NCBI GenBank assembly: GCA_032164245.1
Contig: JAVMKO010000002.1
Span: 180,674,920-180,738,919 of the forward strand
Reading direction: 5' to 3'
Length of the DNA stretch: 64,000 bases
DNA from: Sternotherus odoratus
Lineage: Eukaryota > Chordata > Testudines > Kinosternidae
The position numbers and the translations under genes were made by a program. Numbering within the stretch: position 1 is the first letter of the stretch; each line of letters opens with the position of its first letter. Under the pieces are notes generated by a model. It had not been told where the DNA came from, searched no databases, and saw only the letters and a list, made by a program, of their open reading frames with translations. This document shows, one piece after another, positions 10,775 to 23,317 of this stretch.

Positions 10775-11219
10775 TAAGACATGAAGTTGTTTAATTTGGT
10801 AACAGTTATCCAAGGGTATTGGGAACTCCAGAGAGACATAAACACATTGGATAACCTAGGGTATGTTTTCACTACAGCAGTAGGTTGATTTCCTTTAATT
10901 CGATTTTGTAAAGCAGACTGTATACAGTCGATTTTGTGTGTCCCCACTAAGCACAGCAAAGCACAGCAAGTCGACAGTGTCTGTCCGCACAACTTTTGCA
11001 AGCGTCGACATAACGAGCGTTGCACTGTGGGTACCTATCCCACAGTTCCCGGATCCCCCAGCAGGCACCATTTCGAGTGCTGCACTATGGGTAGGCATTT
11101 CCAAATTTCGCACCCTTTTTCCGCGCCGCCGACCCCCATTACGAGCGGTGCACTGTGGGTAGGCATCCCATAATTCGCGCCCTTTCTCCGCGCCGCTCTA
11201 ATGCCATAGCACTGCAAGC

Positions 11220-12535
11220 ATGGAGCCCACTGATGCCACGGCTGCAGTAATGGCCGTTGTGAGGACCTCAATCACGGTTGCGGATTTCATGCTGTACCGT
11301 CTGCAGAGGAATGTGATCCGTGGACAACTGCGCTTTCTGGAACCCGACGACAGTGAGGAGGAGATGGACTAGGACGTGCACAGCAGGGACGACGGGGACA
11401 CTGACGTTTTTGGAAGTGGGGCGACTGACAATCTGACAAATGGGGGTGGCAATGGGGCAGGCTCATGCCATCGAACACTGATTCTGGGCCAAGGAAACAA
11501 GCACGGACTGGTGGGATCGCATAGTGCTGCGGGTCTGGGATGACTCCCAATGGCTCAGAAACTTCCGCATGCGAAAGGGCACGTTCATGGAACTTTGTGA
11601 CTTGCTGTCCCCGGCCCTCCGGCGCGAGAGTACCAGAATGAGGGCGGCCCTCGCAGTTGAGAAGCGAGTGGCGATAGCCCTCTGGAAGCTTGCAACGCCA
11701 GACAGCTACCGGTCAGTCGCGAATCAGTTTGGGGTGGGTAGGTCTACAGTGGGCTTTGCTGTGATGCAAGTAAGTAGGGCAATCGTCGAGCAGCTGCTAC
11801 CCAGGGTTATAAACCTGCAAGCTACAATAGATGGCTTTGCCGCCATGGGATTCCCTAACTGTGGTGGGGCTATAGATGGGACTCATATCCCTATCCTGAC
11901 TCCGGACTACGAGGCCGCCGAGTACAGAAACCGGAAGGGATATTATTCAATGGTCATGCAAGCAGTGGTTGACCACAAGGGACGTTTCACCGACCTGTAC
12001 GTGGGGTGGCCGGGAAAGCTTCATGACGCTCGTGTGTTCAGGAACTCTAGGCTTTTTAGACAGCTGCAGCAAGGCAATTTCTTCCCCAACCAGAAAATTT
12101 CTGTGGGGTGTGTGTGTGGAAATGCCGATCGTTATCATTGGGGACCCAGCCTACCCCCTAATGCCCTGGCTTATGAAGCCCTACACAGGAGCCCTGGACA
12201 GGGGTCAGGAGCTGTTCAACTACAGGCTGAGCAAGTGCAGAATGGCCGTAGAGTGTGCATTTGGCCGTCTGAAGGGGAGATGGCGTTCGTTACTGATTCG
12301 CTCAGACATCAGCGAGAGAAATATCCCCATTGTTATTGCTGCTTGCTCTGTGCTCCACAATGTCTGTGAGAGCAAGGGGGAAACGTTTATGGCAGGCTGG
12401 GAGGCAGAGGCAAATTTACTGTCTGCTACTTACCAGCAGCCAGACAGTAGGGAAAGTAGAAGAGCGCACCAGGGTGCGCTGTGCCTCAGGGATGCCTTGA
12501 AAGACAGTTTTATGAGTGCCCAACATAGCGTTTGA
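11220..12535 (+). pseudogene. Harbinger transposase (DDE_Tnp_4 / HARBI1-like), broken
   Basis: The product would be the DDE nuclease that cuts and joins the element ends. A plausible start is the ATG at 11220 (MEPTDATAAV...). That frame hits TAG at about 11371, and the conserved body resumes in another frame from about 11488 (WAKETSTDWWDRIV...). The long stretch 11524-12110 holds the N-terminal helical part (LRNFRMRKGTFMELC), the helix-turn-helix-like VANQFGVGRSTV, and the first catalytic Asp in GGAIDGTHIPI. A frameshift near 12110 moves the rest to another frame, with the second Asp in IIGDPAYPL and the Glu in VECAFGRLKGRW, ending at 12535. All three catalytic residues survive; the gene is disabled by one stop and about two shifts. 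Confidence 0.85.
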
Positions 12536-12541
12536 GAACCT

Positions 12542-12812
12542 GCTCCCTTGCTCTGCTGTAAGCCTGCTGTCCTTGCACCCTCTTTCCCTCCCCCCTCCCC
12601 ATGCTTGCAGAGGAAATAAATTCACTGTTTTAAAAATCATGGTTCCTTTATTGCTTCATCAGAAATACAAATACAGGGGATCACTGTCATGGTAGCCTGG
12701 AAGGGGTGGGTGAGGAGGGAAACCAGCAGTCTCACTGGTGGAGGAGCGGACAGAGGAGGGAGGGAAGGGGGGAGAGGAGGGGGGGCCAAGACACAGCAGC
12801 TTTTAAAAGTTT
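12542..12812. other. Spacer between convergent Harbinger genes
   Basis: Short region between the transposase stop and the end of the minus-strand gene. An AATAAA at about 12614 could serve as the transposase poly(A) signal. Pyrimidine-rich and G-rich runs follow. Confidence 0.4.
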
Positions 12813-13297
12813 TCAGAGAGCCTCAGCTTGCTGCTGCTTGTGCTGGCTTGTGGGGTGGAGTGGGTCGGTCCACGGAGCTTGCCCCCCCGTGTTCTCACCC
12901 CGCGTTTGGGTGGGGAAGCTATGGGAGTTGGGGGGGGGGAGGTGGTTACACAGGGGCTGCAGAGGTGATCTTTGGCCCTGCTCCACCAGAGAGCGCAGCA
13001 TGTTGCTTTGGTCCTCCATTATACGGAGCAAAGCATCCATGCATCTTTCTTCGCGGTCCTGTCACTGCAGCCACATTTCTTCCCTCTTTTCTGCTGCCTG
13101 CCTTGACTGTAGCGCTGATTCCTGCCTTGACTGTATCAATCTTTCCCTCCATTCCGTCTGGCGGGCTGCCTCAGCGCGCGAGTTCTCCAGTAGTTCAGTA
13201 AAAATATCATCGCGCGTTCGCGTTTTCTTTTTACGCTTTTGTCTCTGCGATGCACGGTGTGAAGAGCAGGACGGGGGATTCTGAGATAATTGTTCAT
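12813..13297 (-). pseudogene. Myb/SANT-like Harbinger protein, exon 2
   Basis: On the minus strand an acceptor (…CGCCCACAG, AG at 13299-13298) opens this exon. The split codon G|AT joins in frame to the donor of exon 1 at 14391/14390. The exon continues with a lysine/arginine-rich run (QRQKRKKKTRTRDD, a likely nuclear localisation signal), then an acidic/Gln-rich helical stretch and a C-terminal segment LLRIMEDQSNMLRSLVEQ typical of these proteins. A single in-frame TGA at 13064-13062 interrupts it; the same frame then stays open to about 12813. The matching splice phase is strong evidence that this is a real spliced gene of the element. Confidence 0.7.
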
Positions 13298-14390
13298 CTG
13301 TGGGCGAATGTGGGCAAAGAAAGTTTGAAAGTTATGAGACAGATACATTCAAGGTTATGAGACAGATGCAGTCTCGGACGGTACACAATGGGAGTACTAT
13401 GCCATTTTCAACCTCATTATTCAGAGGCCTGATATGATTTCTGTACAAGGTCATGTTCTACACCTAAAAGTGACTGAATAGCTCACAGAAAAGTCACAGC
13501 ATCTCAGACACATATGCGTGCCTCAGCCCAACACGGCTTCTGAAATCACCGTGCAGCCGGCCATGGTAAGTTAAAAGCAGCACTTGCATATTGTAGAGTA
13601 ACCCCACCCCCTTCCCCCCACCGTGTGGCTCCCACTGAACCGCAAACTGCAAAACAAAGCCCAAAAATCTCTCGGTAACGGCTAAGGGCTGGTTGGGGCT
13701 CTTCAGCGGAGGCAAACCGCTTGCAGACTGTTCAGATTCCCTGCTAGCTACCGCTTTGGGCTGGAGAGGGGGGGGGGGTTGGGTGCGCGTTGGATCTGAA
13801 GCGGCGGCAAACCGCTTGCAGACTGTTCAGATTCCCTGCTAGCTACCGCTACGGGCTGGTGGGGGGAGGGGGCGGGTGAGCGTTTTGGGGGGGGGGCGCG
13901 GTTGGTCGGTCTTCAGCAGAAAAGATTACTTTGCAGCTGGGAATCTTTATCTCCCTACTAATTGCAGTCCGTATTTCAAACAGGCAACCATGAATGACAT
14001 CACTTTGCTTAGAATTTCTCAGAGAGATAGAGAGCGCATGCTCCTTGCCTCCATGCAAAGTCCTGGTCCATTCGCCGCAATGCTAGCCTGCTCAATGATA
14101 CCAGACTACTTACTACTTTCGTGGCGTGGGATGGTTTCCTATCACGGGGGACCACATAAGGCGGCTCTCCCCAGAAATCTGGTGCGGAAGATTCATCGCT
14201 ACCTCCTGGATAGCTTCATTGAAATGTCCGTGGAGGACTTCCGGTCAATCCCGGAGTATATTGACAGACTCTTTGAGTAGAAACTGACCAGCAATGAAAG
14301 CACGCTAAGTCCTTAGGGCAAGTTAACCATTAATAAATGCTTCCTTTAAAAAATCACGCGTCATGTAATCCCTTAAAAAGAAACACTTAC
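13298..14390 (-). other. Intron of the Harbinger Myb/SANT-like gene
   Basis: Bounded on the minus strand by GTAAGTG (14390-14384) and CCCACAG (ending 13298). It contains a short repeated block (AAACCGCTTGCAGACTGTTCAG at about 13715 and again at about 13810), G-runs, and the opposite-strand ORF at 13990-14280. Confidence 0.6.
13990..14280 (+). CDS. Third Harbinger ORF (96 aa, unknown function)
   Basis: Intact 96-codon ORF starting MNDITLLRISQRDRERML, with a central PDYLLLSWRGMVSYHGGPHK and the end EMSVEDFRSIPEYIDRLFE, then TAG. An acceptor-like tract (CTCCCTACTAATTGCAG) ends 22 bases before the ATG, so it may be a spliced exon; the longer upstream open frame (from 13876) is G-rich and probably not coding. 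It lies antisense within the intron of the Myb-like gene. Its C-terminal part recurs, protein-like in its substitutions, in the diverged copy at 346-441, which argues for selection on a protein. There is no catalytic motif or zinc knuckle. It could be an accessory protein of the transposon, or the 3' exon of an alternative transposase transcript. Confidence 0.5.
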   Translation: MNDITLLRISQRDRERMLLASMQSPGPFAAMLACSMIPDYLLLSWRGMVSYHGGPHKAALPRNLVRKIHRYLLDSFIEMSVEDFRSIPEYIDRLFE

Positions 14391-15186
14391 CTCCCTGGGA
14401 GGCTTGGGAGGGTGCTGGCTGCAGGGTGATAAACAGCTCCTGGCTGTCTGCTAATACGGTTTCTCCGCTGGCCTCCTGCTGCTCCTTGAAATTTCCCTCC
14501 TCCTCATGGTCGTCCTCATCAGAATCAGTCTCGTCCCTGACGATTATCCCATGGGTGGAGTCCACACAGACCGGTGCGATGGTGGTGGGGGCGCCCCCCA
14601 TTATCTGATTTAGTTCATTGTAGAACCGGCATGTCCGCGGCGCGCCCCCTGATCATCCATTTGCCTCCTTGGCTTTCTGGAACGGTTGCCTCAGCTCCTT
14701 AATTTTCACGCGGCACTGTTGGGCCTTCCTGTTGTGGCCCCTTTCCAGCATGGCCTTGGAGACCCTGGCAAATGTGTTGGCATTCCATTTGTTGTTGCGG
14801 AGTTCCAACATCACGGATTCCTCTCCCCAGATAGCGATGAGATCCAACACCTCACGAGTGGACCATGCTGGAGCTCTTCTCCTCTGGCTGGTCTCCAGGG
14901 CAGCTGAGCTCTGCATGGAGTCTTGTGATGCTGAGCTCTGCATGACAGCTTGTGCTGCTGATTGCTCTGAATGGCGACTGAGCTGTGCAGGTGAGCTGGC
15001 CACGCTGACCAAACAGGAAATGCTATTCAAATGTTCCCGGGTCTTTTCCTGTCTACCTGGCCAGAGCAGCGAGTTGAGAGTGCTGTCCAGAGCAGTCACA
15101 GTGGAGCAGTGAGGCAGTCCAGAGCGGTCAGAATGGAGCATTGTGGGACAGCCTCTGGAGGCTATTAATGTCAGTTGCGTCTTCAC
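14391..15186 (-). pseudogene. Myb/SANT-like Harbinger protein, exon 1
   Basis: The partner protein of Harbinger transposase binds element DNA and helps bring the transposase to the nucleus. The reading starts at 15186 and holds a trihelix/Myb-like domain at about residues 115-175 (WSTREVLDLIAIW, NANTFARVSKAMLERGHNRKAQQCRVKIKELRQPF). A single TGA (14655-14653) interrupts the frame, which then continues through MGGAPTTIAPV and an acidic stretch (DETDSDEDDHEEE) to the splice donor GGAG|GTAAGTG at 14391/14390. The exon is 265 codons plus one base, which fits the phase of exon 2. The TGA could be a decayed CGA (CpG). Transposase and Myb genes are convergent, the usual Harbinger layout. Confidence 0.8.
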
Positions 15187-15523
15187 TAGTCCACAATCGA
15201 CCTTGAAATGTCGATTTTAACGCTACTTCTCACGTCAGGCAGAAGTTATAAAGTCGATTTTGAGGGCCCTTTAAATCTACTTTAATGGCATGTATGTGAA
15301 GACAGGTACACGTTTAATTCGACTTAACGTCGTTAAAGTCGATGTTAAGTCGTAGTGAAGACATGCCCCTAGTGAAAGAGGAAAATCACAGATAGGAATG
15401 TATATTGGAAAAATTATAGTCAACCTGACTCAGGCATGGTGATGAGCTTTGAATGATTGGAGAATAGGGCCCATGGAGAATTTAGCCCTTTGAAGTAGCT
15501 GTGAAGATGACTGTTCACTGAAA

Positions 15524-15657
15524 TAACAGAGTCCTGTGCTTGCATCCGACGAAGTGGGTATTAGCCCACGAAAGCTTATGCTTCAATACTTTAGTTAGTC
15601 TTTAAGGTGCCACAGGACTCTTTGTTACTCTGCTATTCCGGCTACCTGTCTGATTCT
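15524..15657 (+). mobile_element. Inverted-repeat element, copy 1 (one arm deleted)
   Basis: Flanked by a perfect 12 bp duplication, TGTTCACTGAAA (15512-15523 and 15658-15669). It begins AACAGAGTCCTGTG within the first bases, then jumps to GCATCCGACGAAGTGGG…CCCACGAAAGCTTATGC and ends GGTGCCACAGGACTC…CTGATTCT. Compared with the palindromic copy at 53941 most of the left arm is missing. The family is widespread in reptile genomes from memory, but I cannot name it securely. Confidence 0.75.
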
Positions 15658-15669
15658 TGTTCACTGAAA

Positions 15670-17880
15670 GATATAGCTGAAATTGAAAGGTCCATAGAAA
15701 AGGTAACAAAGATGTTTAGTGTCCTGGTGGAACATTATATGAGAGAAAGAAGTGTAAAAACTAGGATTATAAAGGAAAGTAGAAGAGATCCTGACTGAGG
15801 TACTCAAAATTAAGAAGGCCTTAGTGAAAAATGATTAACTTCTCCATTTTCTTGGAATATTTCCATGAACAGTTGTTTTCATATTTGTATCTGTGCAGCT
15901 AATGATCCAATTCTGTCCTTCAGAGTGTAAATTGGTTGTCTTTCTAGAGGATGAGGAAATTTTTTTTTGCATCCATTGGATAATTGGTTATGTGCATTAT
16001 GGAGGATATTCATTTTCCTCTGAAAATAGCTGCTACCACATATTAGACTTCATAGGTACCAGTGGACTCATCCATTTTGGCAAATCCAATGGTTTTGTTC
16101 AGAGGTCAAAATTCATCCCTGTTATACCAGTCTTGTCTGTGAAGATATTCTTGGGAGGTCCTTTGAAGTGTTAACATGCATTTTATACTCCTATTCCAGC
16201 TGCAACAATGTTAACCCCATTCTTTTTCACAGATACATAATTATCCATTGTATTAAAGCCATTATTCAATAAAAGCTGCTTCCAAAAATGCTTGTGGAGT
16301 GTTAAACTCTAGTAATTGCTGTCTTCCTTGGACATGCTGGGTGGGGTAGTGTGTGAATGTTATTTTTGCTTTTGTTTGATTTTTTGGGGTTTTTTTTTTT
16401 TTGCATCTGAGGTACATTCTCTTTTACTGGGTTCAGAAGCCAGCATTACAGTGTTGAATAATATGTTCAGTGTGCTCTCCTCTAAAGTGCTTTAGGTACT
16501 GTTGTTTTTTTCATCTTGGAGGTGCTTGCCATGTCAATATAGTGTCCGATCTTTTGTCCCTCAGAAGCTATAGCACGTCCGGTCATAACTCTTTCAGATC
16601 ATAGAAGTTAATTGTAGTCATAAGTGACCTCTTCCATGACCGAATGGAAAATCTGCTATTGGGAAAATGTAGAGTGCTTCAGGATGTGGTGTTGCACCCA
16701 TTACTATTGTATTTTATGAACTGATACCCTAACAAAAGACAAACAAACCAGAGGTTCTGGAGAAGTCGCAAAATTGAGAGACTGATGTTTTGTGTTTCAG
16801 AATCCTAGGACACTTTCTAAAAGATCAGGGATATTAATCCCTGTGTCTTGGCCAAATTCCAATTTAATAAATTAGATGGTGTTTGGGGTAGATAACTGGC
16901 TTTTCTTTACAGTATTGCTGGTACATATAAATAGCCACTTTTTTCCACTGCAGGGGTCCACTAGGTTGAAAGTAATTCTTCAGTATTGGGCTAAATTGTG
17001 CCCTCAGCAAAGCCTGATGTGAGTTTCACAGAGGATAGCATTTATCTGAGCCTTCAAGGCAGTTTGGAATGCTTCTAAATTAATGTCTGTCTGTTAAGTT
17101 TATATAGTCAGAATAACACATTTTAGTCTAAGACTCCACATGCTGTGTAGTGAAAACTGCTGATTCCCAAGTAAAGATTGCTACATAGCAATCACCAATT
17201 CAGTCCCTTTTGTCTGAAACTGTCATCTAATAACAAGACATTCATGCACATCGTACTCCTGTACAATTGAGTGAGTATAGGAATTTCCTGCCAACATGAG
17301 AATTCTTCAGTCTTCTCTACCTTGCACTTCATCAGTTTTTTGTCGGTCAACTGACATTATGAACTGTGGTGAGCCGTCACTATCTGGTCAGATGCCTGTC
17401 AGCGAGTCACTGGTATAATTACTGAAGAGAAGCATGAAGATCAGTGCGGTTTGATCACATTGTAAAATAGCTTCTTCTGACAGTTGGAAGGAGAGTCACT
17501 GAATTGGACTGGGATTTCTAGAAGAAAATAAGTCCTAACTATAGCCAAGGTACTGTCTGTAGTAGTGGTGGTGGTGTTGTTCCTCCCCCCACCTATCTCT
17601 GTTAAAAGATTAAGGATCAGAATTTCTGTTGATGCAAACCAGCATAGCTTCACTGAATATGATCAAGCTATGCCACTTTATATCACCTGATATTCTGGCC
17701 ATCTATGCAGTAATTTCAGTTGGATTTACTTCTAACACTTCATTTAAAAGATCAGTGACTTGCCATACAGACTTTCTAACAGGCATACAGCAGCAAAGAA
17801 ATTAATGCAGGATTTTTCTGTCAGAATTCTGAAGCTAAAAACATTTCTCTCTCAATTAATGGGTTTCAAATGTACTATAA
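15670..17880. other. Probable intron, no feature recognised
   Basis: AT-rich sequence with T-runs near 15960 and 16390. Short ORFs show no domains. No transposon ends were identified. Confidence 0.5.
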
Positions 17881-17883
17881 GTG

Positions 17884-18530
17884 AGGCTACGTTTTAGTCA
17901 TGGGTATTTTTAGGGAAAGTCACAGGCAGTAAACAAAAATTCAGGGCCCAATACCTGTCCAAAACTTGTACTCTACACCCCATCTAAAACTTGGGTGCTC
18001 TGGGGCAAGGGTGGGCAGCAGTGTGCACCCAGGACCACCCACTGCTGCAGGAGGGGTGGATTGGCAGGGCTGTCAGGCTCCTTGCCTGGCTCCATGTGGC
18101 TCCCCGGAAGCCTCATCTCCCAAGCACTCGCTCCGCAGCTCCCATTGGCTGGGAACTATGGCTAACAGGAGCTGCAAGGCCATCACCTGTGGATGAAGGA
18201 AGCATGCAGAGCCACCTGGCCATGCCACTGCCTAGGAGACTAAGAACATGTTGCCACTTCTGGGGAACCTCTCTGAGATAAGTGCCACCCACAACCCTCA
18301 TCCCTTCCAATACCCCAACCTTCTGCTGCAGGGTCTCCTCCCACACTCAAACTCCTCCTGCTGGTGGTGTGTGTGGGGGAGGGCTGGTGGCCTGAGTCTG
18401 CCCCAGCAGTGGTTGGTGCGGCTGGCTCTGGGGCTGCCTGAGCTGCTCAGGTGGCCCCCGGGTGAGCTGCACTAGCTGCTGCAGAAGTCACACGGACTCT
18501 GTGACTTTCCGGGACCTCCATGATGACTTT
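17884..18530. repeat. GC-rich interspersed repeat, probable non-autonomous DNA element
   Basis: The left edge GGCTACGTTTTAGTCATGGG and the right edge ...CTCTGTGACTTTCCGGGACC surround a GC-rich body with the complementary-looking GCTCCCATTGGCTGGGAAC box. The sharp rise in GC against AT-rich flanks suggests an inserted element. Short ORFs in both strands look like by-products of GC content. Family and exact ends are uncertain. Confidence 0.35.
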
Positions 18531-18699
18531 GTCTTAAAAATAAGTAAACTAGAGATGGCCAAGTTGCCATTTGTGGAAATAATGCTCGAGCTTGTCCTGC
18601 CATCTTCAATCAAAACCACAAGTAATGAGATTTGCCTTCTGCAAACTTTTTTTTTCAGATATATGCCCCAATAATATTTGCAGGATATATTGTCTATAC

Positions 18700-20458
<1,759 letters not shown>

Positions 20459-20466
20459 GTCTATAC

Positions 20467-21179
20467 AATTGCCTACCTTAAATTGTAACATCATCAGCAG
20501 CCATTCTAGGCTCAATTAATTTTGCAAATTGTCCATCTAAAGGCTGCAAAGAAGTGTTAGTTTTATATGACAAAATAAGGGAAAGGAAACTTAGTAAAAG
20601 TGTCAGAAAAATTGTTAAAAGATGGAGGAAATGATGCAAGTGTCAGCCTGCAACTGTCATGCATATCTAACGTGCTCTGATGCTTAGATTAGCTTTAGGA
20701 CTATAGGTCGGCTCTTTCCGGCTTCCACTCCCTTCCCCCAAACAACGCTTGGAGCTGGCAGGGCTGAGTGGCAGGCTGGGGCTGAGTCGCCCGTTGCTGC
20801 TGGTGCCAGGCCCTCCGCTAGTGTCTTAGGCCACCCTGGACCCTGCTTCCCAAAGAGCGGGGCATGGGGCGGTTGCCCTCGTCCATCCCATGGAAGGGAT
20901 GGCTCTGTTAAAGTATCTGGCATCTTTATTTATTTACAACACTCCTTTCCCCTTTTTGGGGAAAAAATATTTTTAAATTCATCTCTCTTTTAACACACAT
21001 TGTAACTAAATGGAGTGTGTCCTCATTTGGGGAAAGAGGTTATTACTGTTAAGGATTTGTGAATTCATTTTGAAAAAAAATCATACAACCATGTTAGTTC
21101 TCTGACCCCTGGTTATCTAATTCCAGGATGTATTTTTCAAGTAGGAGATCTGACATAACATTCTCTTAAAGTGTAACAA
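20467..21179. other. Probable intron, no feature recognised
   Basis: Mixed sequence with a GC-richer patch at 20700-20900. The minus-strand ORF of 79 codons there shows no domain. Confidence 0.4.
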
Positions 21180-21181
21180 TA

Positions 21182-21605
21182 CAGTAAAACCCCGATTTAA
21201 TGGATCCCGATTTAACGGACTTCGGATGCAACGGACAAAATTTCCGATGCATCCCAAATCCGTTTTTCACGGGCTGGCTGCCGACTCCCGGCTGCCGCCC
21301 CGGTCCCGGCAGCGGGCTGGCTGGCTGCCGGCTCCCGCCCGGGTCCCACCTGTGGGCGGGCTCCCGGCTCCCAGCTGTGGGCGGGCTGGCTGCCCGGCTC
21401 CCGCCTGCGGGCGGGCTGGTTCCTGGGTCCCGCCTGCCGCCCGGGTCCCAGCAGCGGGCGGGCTGGCTGCCGGGTCCCGCCTGCCGCCCGGGTCCCAGCA
21501 GTGGGGGGGCTGGCTGCCGGGTTCCGGCAACCGCCCGGGACCCGGCAGCCGCCCGGCTCCCAGCAGCGGGCGGGCTCTCGCTGCCGGCTCCCGGCTGCCG
21601 TGATA
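21182..21605. mobile_element. TA-target (pogo/Tigger-like) MITE segment with GC minisatellite
   Basis: After TA (21180-21181) the sequence reads CAGTAAAACCCCGATTTAA, the terminus type of Tigger/pogo-derived MITEs, followed by repeated ACGGAC-like motifs. From about 21270 to 21600 it turns into an imperfect minisatellite of GGCTGGCTGCCGG and CCCGGGTCCCAGCAGCGGG units. It either pairs with the end at 21747, forming one 566 bp element, or is a half element beside the MITE at 21606. Confidence 0.6.
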
Positions 21606-21747
21606 CAGTAAAACCTCAATATAACAGACTAATTCAGGCGAGCTGCTGCTCCGACAGCTCGTTTTTTTTGTATTATTAAATAACGGACTTTCGGCTTTAA
21701 CAGACACCCCCTCGCCCGAATTAGTCCGTTATATCGAGGTTTTACTG
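21606..21747. mobile_element. TA-target MITE (142 bp)
   Basis: Thirty-base terminal inverted repeats begin CAGTAAAACCTCAATATAAC (left) and, on the complement of the right end, CAGTAAAACCTCGATATAAC. Only two mismatches were counted over 30 bases. TA flanks both ends (21604-21605, 21748-21749), the Tc1/mariner/pogo target. It has no coding capacity. Confidence 0.8.
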
Positions 21748-21749
21748 TA

Positions 21750-22387
21750 CTGACAATAGAGTGTTGACCTTGGCAACATCCTGCAGCAGAGTGGGGGGTT
21801 CTGGCCCATGTTGTAGCCTTTCTTCTTCATTGTCTTTCCTTTTAGTAATGTCAGAACACTCAAAATGAAATCTGCTGGTATCATATTTGTCTACAGGCAC
21901 CTGAGCTGTGAGACTTCTGTATAGATTACAGCTGTGGTATGAGTTAGTTGTTATATGAGGAAATAATAGTGTAAAAGTATTCTAAAGGAAGCACTTTGCA
22001 AAACACAAAATCAGATGTCATCAGGGAAACCTTTGGCTTTTTCTTCATGTGATTTACAATTTTTGGGGACTCATTTGAGGGCAGTATGTTATACATCAAG
22101 AGCAAGGTGTAAAAGAGGTGAGGACTAGGATTTTCTGTTCTTAAGAACAGTGTTTACCAAGGCTATATTACCCACTGCTTCCCTAGTCTTTAACTGTGCT
22201 CTTTCTCCTTGTCAGTTTGTGTTTAAAGCACTCCCTCTTACAATTACTTATTGAGGACATAATGAACAATTGTCAGGAGCCTTAGTACTGTGCCTACTGG
22301 AATAGAGCAGCAGCTAAATCTGTGCTGTCTGAATGGGGCAGTCTTATCTGGGCACTGGCAGGAGCCTTCTTTGTCAGCTGCCTGGCT
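21750..22387. other. Probable intron, no feature recognised
   Basis: AT-rich DNA between a MITE and a CR1 copy; no ORF, RNA gene or repeat end was recognised. Confidence 0.5.
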
Positions 22388-22398
22388 ACATCAAGATC

Positions 22399-23317
22399 AC
22401 AGAATCATAGAAGATTGGGTTGGAAGAGACCTCAGGAGGTCATCTAGTCCAACCCTTAACTAAATCATCCCAGCCAGGGCTTTGTCAAGCCAGGCCTTAA
22501 AAACCTCTTAAGAATGGAGATTTCACCACTTCTCTAGGTTGTTCACCACCCTCCCAATGAAATAGTGTTTCCAACCTAGACCTCCCCCACTGCCAGTTGA
22601 GACCATTGCTCCTTGTTCTGGCATCTACCACCACTGAGAACAGTCTAGCTCCATCCTCTTTGGAACTCCCCTTCAGGTAGTTGAAGGTTGCTATCAAATC
22701 CCCACTCACTCTGCTCTTCTGCTGACTAAACAAGCCCAGTTCCCTCTGCCTCTCCTCATAAGTCATGTGCACCAACCCCCTGATCATTTTTGTTCCACTC
22801 CAATTCTCTCCAATTGGTCCGCATCCTTTCCATAGTGTGGGACCCAAAATGACGCAATATTCCAGATGTGGCCTCACCAGTGCTGAATAGAGGGGAATAA
22901 TCACTTCTCTCGATCTGCTGGCAATGTTTCTACTAGTGCAGCCCAATGTGCCGTTAGCCTTCTTGGCAACAAGGGCACACTACTGACTCATATCCAGCTT
23001 CTCATCCATTGTAATCCCCATGTCCTTTTTCTGCAAAACTGCTGCTTAGCCAGTCAGTCTCCAGCCTGTGCATGGGATTCTTCTATCCTAAGTGCAGAAC
23101 TCTGCACTTGTCTTTATTGCACCTCATCAGATTTTTTTTTGTCCCAATCCTCCAATTTGTCTAGGTCATTCTGGAACGTATCCCTACCCTCCAGAATCTC
23201 TGTATCTCCCCTCAGCTTAGTGTCATCTGAGAACTTGCTGAGGGTGCAATGCATTCCATCATCCAGGTCATTAACAAAGATGTTGAACAAAACCAGTCCC
23301 AGGACCGACCCCTGTCA
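22399..23317 (-). mobile_element. CR1 LINE, 5'-truncated, with reverse-transcriptase C-terminus
   Basis: On the minus strand the copy starts within the RT domain and keeps the text LFNIFVNDLDDG, then SDDTKL (the F-ADD-type catalytic motif region), the thumb segment LYSALVRPHLEYC, YEERQRELGLFS, and the 3' end ...CTTCCAACCCAATCTTCTATGATTCTGT. The frame is broken in several places; the longest open part is 22497-22946. It is flanked by an exact 11 bp duplication, ACATCAAGATC (22388-22398 and 23318-23328). CR1 is the dominant LINE of turtles, crocodilians and birds. Confidence 0.9.

Larger units (their letters stand above)
10859..15368. mobile_element. PIF/Harbinger DNA transposon, near full length (4.5 kb)
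   Basis: Terminal inverted repeats are GGGTATGTTTTCACTAC (left) and the complement of GTAGTGAAGACATGCCC (right). A CTA duplication flanks it (10856-10858 and 15369-15371), close to the TWA preference of the superfamily. It carries a DDE transposase relic on + (11220-12535), a two-exon Myb/SANT-like protein relic on - (12813-15186) and a small third ORF on + (13990-14280) within the intron of the minus gene. Frame breaks make it non-autonomous today, but the layout is complete. Confidence 0.9.

Noticed and set aside
12689..13284. Plus-strand ORFs of 170-192 codons
   Set aside because: They overlap the minus-strand Myb-like exon 2, whose splice phase and motifs are convincing; the + readings have no domain.
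17966..18475. Several ORFs of 70-96 codons on both strands
   Set aside because: They fall in a GC-rich interspersed repeat; frames overlap and no domain is seen.
21200..21707. Overlapping 125-159 codon ORFs on both strands
   Set aside because: GC-rich minisatellite in a MITE; open in many frames at once, with no domain.
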